From NCBI GenBank assembly GCA_016711225.1, contig JADJTK010000029.1, forward strand, positions 9,608 to 73,607: a DNA stretch of 64,000 bases, written 5' to 3'. Below the pieces are notes generated by a model. The model made no database searches. It saw only the letters and a program-made list of their open reading frames with translations, and had not been told where the DNA came from. Origin of the DNA: Opitutaceae bacterium (GTDB lineage Bacteria > Verrucomicrobiota > Verrucomicrobiia > Opitutales > Opitutaceae). Position numbers and translations under genes: made by a program. Below are positions 17,186 to 27,700 of the stretch, piece after piece (the first letter of the stretch is position 1; each line of letters opens with the position of its first letter).

Positions 17186-20054
17186 ATGAACACCACCGCC
17201 CTCGCCCCAATCCAGTCCGCCCCTTTCAACGGGTGGGCCGTCTACGATCTCCTGCTGCGCCACTGGCGCCGAGTGCTTTGCTGGACCATCGTGTTCGCCA
17301 TCGCGGGCGGTTGGCTCGCACGCACGGTGTGGGGACGCTCGTTCACCTCCACCGCCCAGCTCATCCACTATGAACCGTCCACCGTCGACGACACCTACCA
17401 TCCCCGAGCGTTGGCGACGCCGAGCCTGGTGATGATGTTGCAGACCGCGGGGTTTCTCGAGGAGTTCGGCTCGCACCTGCAATCCCCCCTCACCGCCAAA
17501 GAGCTGGCCCGGCGCCTGAAGATCACGCTCGATCAAAACAACGATGTGGCGACGGTCTCCGCGACCGGCGCCTCGGCGGAGGCGACCATCGATCTGGTCG
17601 GCCGTTTCAGCGACGCGGCCATCGCCTATACGCAGGCGATGCAACGGCAGGAGGCCGCTGCGGCCGGCGCCGGTGTGGATCATCAACTCAGCTTGGTGGA
17701 GGACGAGATCGCGGCCGAGCGGGCGGCGATCCCCGCCGCCAGCCTCGCGACCGTCGCCGCGTACGCGGCCTTGCCCGACTACCCCGCACCAAACGCCGGC
17801 AACGTCCAGCAGCGGATCCAAACCGCCCGTGACCGGTTGGACGATCTGCTGGTTCGCTACACCGAGGCCCATCCGCTGGTCCGCGAACAGCGTACCCAGT
17901 TGACGGCGCTCGAAGACACGGAGCGCCGGTCCACCTCGGCCGCAGCCGACGAAGCGCCGGCCAGCCCGCGCCCCTCGACCTCACCCGCGGCACCGTCCGC
18001 GTTCTACGGCCATGTCACGCCCGAAGAGGTCGCAATGGGTGAACGGTTCCGCAGCCTGGAGAGCAACCGCGCCGTTCTCATCGGCCGGCAACGGGCGATC
18101 CAGCCGTTCCGCGACAATCCTCCCGGCTACTTTCGGGTTTTACTGGCTGTCACCGCCAACCCGACACTTCAGCACAACCACCGGCTGGAAATGCTCCTAT
18201 TCGCCTGCCTGGGTGCGATCCTCGGCCTGTTCGGCTCCACCGGCCAGATCCTCCTCGGGGAGTTCCTGGACAACCGGATCAAAACCCGCGCGGACGTCCG
18301 GCGGGTCACGGGACTGCCACTCCTCGCCACACTGGGCGACTTGAAGCAACTGCAGCCCGTCGACCGGGATCGGTGGGGGTTCCGGACGTGGACGGCGCTC
18401 CAGCACCGCCTCAACGTATCGCCAAACCACGGGATGATCTGTGGTATCACCTCCGCCCATCGCGGCGAAGGACGCTCGACCTGGATCGATCTCCTCGCCC
18501 GCGCCGCCGGCAGCTGCGGATTTCGGGTGCTGACCATCACCGCGCAACCGCCCGAAACCACCGCCGAGCTCTCCCGCCCCGACCGGCCCGACGCACTCCC
18601 GGCGCCGCTCACGGGACCGGCAGCCGCCACCTTGACGACGAATGTACTGACCACGCCAAACCAGATCGCCGAACGTCTTGCGGACGCCAACTCCCCGCCG
18701 CGCATCGACATCCCCCTGCCGGGCTGGGTCTGGAACCTGGAACGCCGGAAGCAATGGCACTCCGCGCTCGAGGCCTGGCGGGCGATCGAGCACCTCGTGA
18801 TCTTCGTCGAGCTCCCGCCGGCCTCCGTGGCCGAGTCGGTCCTGTTGGCCGAGAACATCCCGAACCTCCTGTGGCTGGTCGACAGCAACCGGTCCGACGC
18901 TACGGAGACCCAGAATGACCTGGAGACCCTGCGCCACGCCCGCTGCAATCTCGTCGCCGCCGTGCTCAACCGGGAGCCCGCCGCGCCGGCCCGTAGCCGT
19001 TTCAGCCGTTGGCTCGGGGCCACCGCGGTGCTGCTCTTCGCCGTACTCGCCGCTCCCCTGCCTGAGGCGCTGGGCGCCACCGAGGTCGCCCCCGAAATCT
19101 CGGGACCAGCGACCACCGCCACACCGGCCGCGTTTTCCGTCGTCGGTCCGGCGCCGCGCGCGGACTGGCAACGACGCCTCACGCTCGGACCGGGCGATGT
19201 GTTGAGCTTCCGCTTCTTCGGCGCACCGGAACTCTCCCGAGACGACGTACCCGTCGGTCCGGACGGGCGCATCTCCTATCTGGAGGCGGAGAACATCGTC
19301 GCGACCGACCTGACCGTGGACGAGCTCCGCGCACGGCTGAACGACGAGCTCGGTCATTTCCGCCGCGCCCCGCAAGTCTTCATCACCCCGTTGTCCTACC
19401 AGAGCAAACGATACTATGTTCTGGGTACGGTCGTGCAGAAAGGCGTCTTCCCCCTCGACCGGCCGATCACCATCATCGAGGCGGTCGCCCGCGCCCGCGG
19501 CTTCGAGACCGGTGTATCCCGCGGCAATCTGGTCGAGACGACCGACTTCGCCCGCAGCTTCATCGGCCGGAATGGCCAACGCCTGCCGGTGGACTTCGAA
19601 AAGCTTTTCCTGCGCGGCGATCTCACCCAGAACATCGCACTGGAGCCGGGCGACTATCTCAACTTCCCGGCCGCCGCTTCCGGAGCCATCTATGTGCTCG
19701 GCGAAGTGCGCGCCCCGGGCGCGGTGCCCTACGAAGCCGACGCAAACGTCCTGTCCGCGATCGCGTCGCGAGGAGGCTTCACCGTCCGGGCCTGGCAAAA
19801 GCAGGTATTGGTCGTACGTGGATCACAGGAGCATCCCCGAGGCCTTCAAGATCGCCGCCAACGACGCGCTCACTGGCCGGGCCCCGAATTTCGCGCTCCT
19901 GCCCGGCGATCTGGTATTTGTGAATCACCGACCCTGGATCCGCGTTGAGGAGCTACTCGAACGGGCGACCTCGGCGTTCGTGGAAGCGGCGGTCGTCACG
20001 TGGACGGGCATTCATGTCGGATCAACCCACAGCACTCCCGTCCTCGTACCATGA
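17186..20054 (+). CDS. Wzz chain-length protein / degenerate BY-kinase / Wza-type export fusion (one frame change)
   Basis: One reading frame joins three parts that are normally two or three genes. Residues 1-360 are a Wzz-type polysaccharide co-polymerase with membrane helices near 29-50 and 332-357. Residues about 415-600 align with a BY-kinase ATPase, but Walker A reads HRGEGRSTW with Arg430 for the lysine, and the acidic residues of the usual DAD and DTPP motifs are replaced (VLTITAQPP, IFVELPP). A hydrophobic, signal-like segment follows at 609-628 (WLGATAVLLFAVLAAPLPEA), then Poly_export (from about 665, LTLGPGDVLSFRFFGAPELS) and SLBB regions. A +1 shift near 19823-19832 moves to a frame continuing IPEAFKIAANDALTGRAPNF and ending in an ATGA overlap with the next gene, so the shift is recent or an assembly error. 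A GTG near 18962 could give a separate Wza-like product. Confidence 0.82.
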
Positions 20055-21166
20055 ACCCCCTTCGTCGAATCGCGCCGTCCCTGGCGCTCAGCCCGCTGCT
20101 GGTCTACCTGGCAGGGTGCGGTAGCTATACCCTGCCCGTCGCCCGGACGGGGGACCCCGCGGTTCCGGTTGCCGCGTTTGCGGAGGTCGCGCCCCAGTCA
20201 TCGCTCGACCCGGCGCTGCTCCGGCCGGGCGAAAACGCCTTCCGCCTCGGTCCAGGCGACCAGCTCGACATCGAGGTCATGGGCGACCTCTCAACCCGAG
20301 CCAGGGTCACCGTGGGCCCCGACGGCAAGATCTACTATTTCATGCTCCCCGGCCTCGACGTCGGGAACATGACGATGGCCGAAGTCCGGGGGCTTCTCGC
20401 CCGCGAGTTGACGAAATACATTCGGGAGACGCCTGTCGTATCCCTCACCTTGCGGGTGGTCGCGAGCCAACGCGTCTGGGTGCTGGGCCGTGTCAACAAT
20501 CCCGGGATTTATACGCTAACCGGGCCCACCACCCTGCTCGATGCCGTGGCCCAGGCCGGCGGGCTCGCCTCCTCCGCTCCGTTCGCCTCCTTGGCCGCCA
20601 GCCTCGGAATCAATCCTCCGGCCGGCAATTCCTCCGAGGCCGCGGACCTGTCGCGCAGCTTCATTGTCCGCGAGGGCCGGATGCTGCCGGTCGACTTCCA
20701 GCAACTGCTGCACGAAGGCGCACTGTCCCAGAACATCTACCTCCAACCGGATGACTTCATCTTTCTGCCCTCGGCTCGCGCCTCGCAAGTCCACATCCTG
20801 GGTGCAGTGATGCAGCCGCACTCCGAGAAGATGCACGGTGCGCTGACGGTGGTTCAGGCCATCGCCCTGTCGGGTGGCACCGAACCCAAGGCTTGCCTCT
20901 CAAACGTGGCAATCCTGCGCGGTTCGCTCGCGCATCCACAGATTGCGGTGGTGGCCGTCGATGCGATCCTGCAGGGCCGGACGCCCGACGTGCGGCTCGA
21001 ACCGGGCGACATTGTCTTCGTGCCCTATGCGCCCGAGCGCGTTCTCACCCGCTACGTGGATCTCATCCTCGACACCTTTGCTCGTACTGTCGGAGTCAAT
21101 GCGGGCGCGCGCGCCATCTCGAGCGACGCCACCGCGGTCGGGATCGGCGTGAACGTTTCCCCTTAG
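20051..21166 (+). CDS. Wza-like polysaccharide export lipoprotein
   Basis: This 371-residue protein has a lipoprotein signal peptide ending LLVYLAGCGSY, so Cys about 21 is likely lipidated and the protein sits in the outer membrane. A Poly_export domain follows (FRLGPGDQLDIEVMGDLSTR), then two SLBB domains (RVWVLGRVNNPGIYTLTGPT and VHILGAVMQPHSEKMHG). Family members form the outer-membrane secretion channel for capsule or exopolysaccharide. It is coupled by ATGA to the Wzz-Wza fusion, giving the locus two Wza-type modules. It is the last gene of the operon. Confidence 0.93.
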   Translation: MNPLRRIAPSLALSPLLVYLAGCGSYTLPVARTGDPAVPVAAFAEVAPQSSLDPALLRPGENAFRLGPGDQLDIEVMGDLSTRARVTVGPDGKIYYFMLPGLDVGNMTMAEVRGLLARELTKYIRETPVVSLTLRVVASQRVWVLGRVNNPGIYTLTGPTTLLDAVAQAGGLASSAPFASLAASLGINPPAGNSSEAADLSRSFIVREGRMLPVDFQQLLHEGALSQNIYLQPDDFIFLPSARASQVHILGAVMQPHSEKMHGALTVVQAIALSGGTEPKACLSNVAILRGSLAHPQIAVVAVDAILQGRTPDVRLEPGDIVFVPYAPERVLTRYVDLILDTFARTVGVNAGARAISSDATAVGIGVNVSP

Positions 21167-21766
21167 GAACCACGCCCGGCACTTGCCGTGTCGGCCCGCC
21201 AGCGCGCGGCCGACAGCGCCCCGATCCAGGTCGCCAGTTCGCGCAGGTGGTGGTGGCGTCGACCACCGAGCCCACGGGGTCGCTCTCCCGCCTGCGCGCT
21301 CCCGGGGGTCGGGTTCGGGCGCCCACCCGGGGGGCGCATTCCCTGGACACACGCCGAATCCGGCCTCACGTGACGAGAGGCACACTTCTGGAACCGCCAG
21401 CCCCGAACAACGGGTCACCTCGCCAGCGGTGCGCACACCCTAAACACGTCACCATCGTTTCCTCGCCAAGGCACTCCCGTCCCGGCGATCCCTCGTGGCG
21501 GCGGCCTTCTACTCGCGACGGTAGCGGGCCACAAACGGCTCGGCCCGCGCATGGGCCACAATCAGCGCGACGACTCCGCTCCGCGGACGGCCCTTAACGT
21601 CGCGCCCGGCCGGCGTCGCGCCCTTGGCAGGCAAACGGCGATCACCCCGGGACCACACGAAGCCGGGCTCGGGCCCCAGAGGCTCCAGCGCGCTCGTCGA
21701 CCCGACGCACGACAGCGGCGTGAGGCCCGGAATGGGCGGAGAGGCGCGTCGGGGTTCCTGCCCTCG
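21167..21766. other. 600-bp intergenic region, nothing recognised
   Basis: This lies between two convergent genes, the Wza lipoprotein and the NdvB-like gene. It is GC-rich with scattered short complementary runs (for example GGGCGCCCACC near 21327) but no T-tailed hairpin, repeat of the GTAG class, or frame with coding character was found. Confidence 0.5.
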
Positions 21767-24700
21767 TCACCTGATGCACAACTCCACGATATGCGCGGCG
21801 TGGTCGTCCCGCAGCGGAATGGTCTCCCCGGCGATCTCCTGACCGTCGACCATGAGCCGGTTTGCCGCGGCCCCGCCGGAGGCGGCTCGGCTAATCGTGA
21901 TGTGATAGACCGTCTCCCGATAACGGTAGTGGATCTTGTACGTACTCCAGGCCTGCGGCATCCGGGGCACCAACCGCAACCGGTCGCCCTCCAGGTTCGC
22001 CCCCAGCAGGGTTTCGACGAGCAGCCGATACATCCAACCGGCGGATCCGGTGTACCACGTCCAGCCGCCCCGCCCGATGTGCGGGGCCATCGCGTAGACA
22101 TCCGCGGCCACGACGTACGGCTCCACCTTGTAGATCGCCGCCCGCTCCGGCGTGCCGCCGTGATGCACGGGGTTGAGCAGCGTGAACAACTCCCACGCGC
22201 GCTCGTGCTCGCCCAGCAGAGCGAAAGCCATCGCCGTCCAGATCGCGCCATGGGTGTACTGGCCGCCATTCTCGCGCACGCCAGGGATGTAACCTTTGAT
22301 GTAACCAGGATTCAGCGCCGATTGGTCGAAGGGCGGATCGAAGAGCTGGATCAAGCCGGCGTCGCGCCGAACCAGGCGCCGGGCGACGGCCTCCATCGCC
22401 TCGCGCGAGCGCGTCGCATCCCCAGCCCCGCTGATCACCGACCAGCTCTGCGGCAGGGAATCGATCTGGCACTCCGCATTGGACTGCGAGCCCAGGGGCT
22501 CGCCGTTGTCGAAGTAGGCGCGCCGATACCAGGCCCCATCCCAGCCCTCCCGCTCGATCGCCGCCTGCAGTTGCCGGGCCTGCTCGAGGCAACGCCCGGC
22601 AAAAGCCAAGTCGCCGCGTGAGCGCGCCAGCGGGGCGAACTGGCTGAGCACATCGTGGAGGAAGAACGCCAGCCACACGCTCTCCCCGCGACCTTCACGC
22701 CCGACCAGGTTCATGCCGTCGTTCCAGTCCCCGCAGCCGATGAGCGGCAGGCCGTGCGCGCCAAAACGCAACCCGTGCTCGATAGCGCGCGTGCAATGCT
22801 GGTACAGCGTGGCCGACTCCTCCGCCCGATTGGGCAAATCGTAGTAGGCCTCCTCCTCCGGCTTGACCGGGCGGGACTCGAGGAAGCCGACCTTCTCATC
22901 GAGCACCCCCGTATCGGCGACGCACGCCACATAGCGGCACGTCGCATAGGGCAACCACAGGAAGTCGTCCGAGAAATGGGTGCGCACACCACGCCCCGCC
23001 GGCGGATGCCACCAGTGCTGGACATCGCCTTCGCGGAACTGGTGCGCGGCGGCGCGCAACAAGTGCGCGCGGGCCAACGCCGGTTCGGCATGAACCAAGG
23101 CCATGGTATCCTGCAATTGATCGCGGAATCCATAGGCCCCGCCCGATTGGTAGAAACCTGTGCGGCCCCACACCCGGCAGCCGAGCGTCTGGTACAGCAG
23201 CCAACCGTTGGCCATCACGTTCACCGCCGGATCGGGCGTATCGACGTTCACCGCCCCCAACGTGCGATTCCAGTACGCCCACACGCCCTCGAGCGCGCGC
23301 CGGCAGGCCTCGACTTGGCGGAAACGATGGATCAGGTCCTGAACCTCCGCCGCACTGCGCCCGACCCCAAAGCGGAAGGCGACCTCATGCTCCTGCCCCA
23401 CTGCCAGATCGAAGGCGACCTGCACCGCCCCACAGGGATCCAAACCGGCTCCCGCCCGGCCGGACAGCCGCGCGCGGCGCAGCGCCGCAGGTCGCGCAAA
23501 GGTCCCGTTGCGCCCCAGAAACTCCTTGCGGTCGCCGGTGAGGGTGCGCGCCCGGTCATTGACGTCGATGAATGCGATACGCCCCGGAAACTCCGTGTTG
23601 TAGGGATTGGTCGCGAGCAGCGCCCCCGTCTTGAGATCCACCTCGGTCTGCACGTGCAAAAGGCTTTTGGGCCGCAGGTCGCCCAGCACCCATTCCCAGT
23701 ACCCGGTAACTGAAAACCGGCGCGGCTGGTCCGAGACGTTGCGCACTTCAGCACGGTGAACTTCACCGAGGCATCCATCGCCACATAGACCCACAACTCG
23801 GAAGCGATGCCGTTCTCGGTGTGTTCAAATACCGTGTACCCAAATCCATGCCGCACGACGTAAGGCGTGGCGCCCGCGGCCGGCCGCGGCGTCGGCGACC
23901 AGAATTGTCCGGTTTCCTCGTCCCGAATATAGAACGCCTCGCCCGGGGTGTCCTCGACCGGGTCGTTGCTCCAGGGCGTGAGCCGGAACTCGTGGGCGTT
24001 CTCGGCCCAGGTGTAGGCGCTGCCGCTCTCGGAGACCACCGTACCAAACGAGGGATTGGCGAGCACATTCACCCACGGCGCCGGCGTCATGAGTCCCTCG
24101 CCCAGCGTAATGACATACTCATGTCCATCGCGGGTGAAGCCGCCGAAGCCGTTCGGAAAGATCAGTTCGCGCGGGGCCACCGGCGGGGAGTGGTCAACCC
24201 AGGGCGAACGCGACGGGATCAACGCCGGCACGGTGGGCTCCAACACACTCCTCCGTTCCAGTTGCTCCGCGAGCGTGCCCTTCTCGTCGTCGAGGACGAT
24301 CCGCGCCACAGCCTGCAGAAGCACCCGATCCTCATTGGGGATCTGCTCGAGCCGGCGCACAAAGATGCCGCCCGGTTTGTCGAGCAGGTGCGCCTCGACC
24401 CCCGATGCGATCAGCCCGGTGATCTGGTCATGCAGCGATTGACGATACACGGAGACGTCCTCGTTCAGGATCACCAACTCCACCGTCAGCCCCTTCATGC
24501 GCCAGTAGGCGTGGGCTTGGACCAGTTGGCGGACAATCTCGATCTTCTCCGAGTCGCTGATGCGGAGGAGGACAATCGGCGCGTCCCCGGAGATCCCGTA
24601 GCTCCACAATCCACTCTGCCCGCGCCGGTTGTTGCGCAACACTCCCGGACCGGCCCGGCGGGCGGGATCGGCGTAGACCAGCGCGCTGGCCAACCGGCCG

Positions 24701-27700
24701 TAGAGCTGAGCGTCGCCCTCGCTGGCATTGAGATGGCGCAGGGTGACTTGGCTGTGGGTCCACGCCAGGTCGAAGGCGCGATCGACCATGCGGGCGCTCT
24801 GGTACTTTTCCACGTGGGCCAGCGCGAGCTCCCGGCTCTCCGTCGCGCCCAGCACCAGGGCGAGGACCACCACCTCATGGGCCGCCAACGTCACCGTGCG
24901 CCGCAGCGCGACGATCGGGTCGAGCACCGGCCCGACGGTATTCGAAAGCGGGGTTTGCGCCCGCATCGCCGCCGGGCGAACCAGGGTGCCGCCGCGCCCG
25001 ACAAAGCGGGCGCGGTCCGTCTCGCAGGAGACTTCACCCTGCTCGCCGCCCTGCCCCACCAACAGATGCAACAACCACGGCGGCTTCTCCTCGAGCGAAC
25101 GCGCCCGACGGGTACACAGCAGCGCGGAGGTGCGCGGCACAAACTCCGTCTGCACGAACAGATTGCTGAACGCCGGATGCGCCGCATCCGCCGCGGGCAG
25201 CGCGAGCACCACCTCGGCATAGCTGGTCATTTCGATCGCGCGCACCGCCGAGGTGCGGTTGGTGATGGTGATACGCCGCAGCTCCACATCGTCCTCGGGG
25301 GACACACAGATCTCGGTATGGATCTCCAAACCGGCATGGCGCTGCTTGAACTCGGCGCGCGCCTGGGTGAAGACGGCCTCGTAGCCCTTGGTCGCACGCA
25401 GCGTAGGCTGGTGCGCGGCTGACCAGTACTCCCCGGTCTCCAGATCGCGCAGATAGATGAAGGTCCCCCAGCAGTCGCGCGTGGCGTCCTCGCGCCAGCG
25501 GGTGACCGCCAGATCGCGCCAGCGGCTGGAGCCACCGCCGGCACTGCTGACGAGCACATGATAGCGGCCGTTGGAGAGCAGATGCACCTCCGGCGCCGCC
25601 GGCGTGGGGTCGGTATAGACACGCATCACGCCTTCACTCTCGACGGTACGGATGCGGGCCGTTTCCAGCTCCAGATCCTCCGCAACGACGCTGGCCGCCG
25701 TGCGCGGCACCCGCTCCTGCAGCAGCAAGTCGGCGGCCTTGAGCATCGGACAGGCCATGAAACGCCGCGGCATGGGGTCGTCCCTCAGCAGGTTGACCAG
25801 GGACAACAGAGCCATCCCCTGGTGATGCACCATGAACGACCGTATCGTGGCGCTGGACTCCCCGGGCGGCAGACGCGACGCGGTGTAGTCCACCGCCTCG
25901 TAGAAGCCATAGGCGCCCTCGTGGCCATCAGCCGCCAGCCGTTCCAGATTCTCGCAGGCTGCGCGCGGCGCCACCATCAAGGCCATCGCCGTGGCATACG
26001 GAGCGATCACCAGATCCTCGGCCAGCCCGCGTTTAAGCCCCAGCCCTGGCACCCCAAACGCGCGGTATTGGTAGTTCAGATGGACATCGGTCCGATGGTA
26101 CCCCGATTCGGAGACGCCCCAGGGCACGCCGCGGAGCGCCCCGTAGGCGATCTGCTGCCGCACCACCGCCCGGCAGGTGTGGTCGAGCAGGGTTTGCTCG
26201 TAGTTGGGCATGACCAACAGAGGCATGAGGTACTCGAACATCGAACCGCTCCAGGAAACAAGGATCGGTTCGCCGCCCGAGGAGATGAGGAGCCGCCCCA
26301 GCGAAAACCAGTGGTCCTGGGGCACCTGCCCCAGCGCGATGGCCACGTAGCTGCACAACCGCGCCTCCGAGGCCAGCAAGTCGTAGAAGCTGGCATCGCA
26401 ACGACGCTCCGCGACGTTGAAGCCGATCGAGAAGAGCTCCCGCGCCTCGTCGAACAACAGCGTGAAGTCCATTGCAGCGAGCTCGTCGCTGCGTCGGGCC
26501 AGGTCCTCCAGTTCGCGCAGGCGCTGGCGGGCGCGCTCTCCGGCCAACCGCAGAGCCCGGGAGAGCTCGGTCGGTCCGAGTCCCTCTTCGACCAGCGGAC
26601 AAAGCGTGCGCTCCAGCTCCACCACTTGGCCGAGCGTGGGCGCCCGATCGAGCTGCGCGAGCTTGTCGCCGAGTTCTCCAGGCGTGGCGCCAGCGCGATC
26701 CGTCCCATGCAACCACGGTGCGAGAAACCGCAGGTCCTCCAGCTGGTCGTCGCAATTGCGCTGCAACGTCTGGGTCCAGCGCTGCAGCTCCTCGCCCCGG
26801 CCCGCCAGCGCGACGACGAGCGCAGCCGCCTGTTCCCTCGCCCGTTCCAACACCGCCACCGCCGCGCGCAGGCCCGGGGGCGCACTCTTGAGCTCCGCCT
26901 CGAGCCGGGCCAGTGCCGCATCCGTCGGCGCCAGCACGCGGAGCACGCCCACGGTGTCGCCCAGCCCGGCGAAAACCTGAGGCGTGAAGATCGGCTCCGT
27001 GCGCTGTCCCCGCAGGCCCGCGGCCAGAGTCAGCAGGTGCCCGGCGAGGTTGCCACTGTCGACGCTGGAAACATACAGCGGAAAGAGCGGCTGCAGCGTA
27101 CGCGTATCGTACCAGTTGTAGAAATGGCCACGGTGGCGCTCGAGCCGCTGCATCGTCGCCAGAGTGTCCTGCGTGCGCCGGATCAATCCCGCCGTCGAGA
27201 GATAGGCGAAGTCCCGGGCCGCCAGATTGGCGAGCAACGCCAGTCCCATGTTCGTGGGTGAAGTGCGCGAGGCGATCGTGGGCACGGGCACCTCCTGGAA
27301 ATTGTCGGGCGGCAGCCAATTCTCCTGCGCCGTGACGAAGGTCTCGAAAAACTGCCACGTCTTGCGGGCCGTTCGGGCGAGGAAAGCGCGCTGCGCCGCC
27401 GTCAGGTCCGGGGTCTCGCCCTCGATGGGCTGGCTGATCCACCAAGCGACTCCCGGGGCCATCAGCCAGAGTCCCAGAAGGGGCAACACATAAGGCAGCT
27501 GTGCGGGCTGCCGCAATGTCAGGGCGAGCGCAGTCGCCAGCGCTGCCAGGGGCGCAAACCACATCGTGGCAAAGAAGCCGGCTAGCCGGGTGCTCGAGGT
27601 CCGCGCCGCTTCGCTCGAGGTCTTCCATTCCAGGAGCCGTTTGTGCGTCACCAGCATTCGCAGCCCCGTGCGGACAATGGCATCCACGCTGACGAAGGCG

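Noticed and set aside
17186..20054. Programmed +1 frameshift at about 19826 controlling the Wza part
   Set aside because: No slippery sequence, in-frame rare codon with a following stop, or structure was seen, and similar indels occur in nine other places, so error is the simpler cause.
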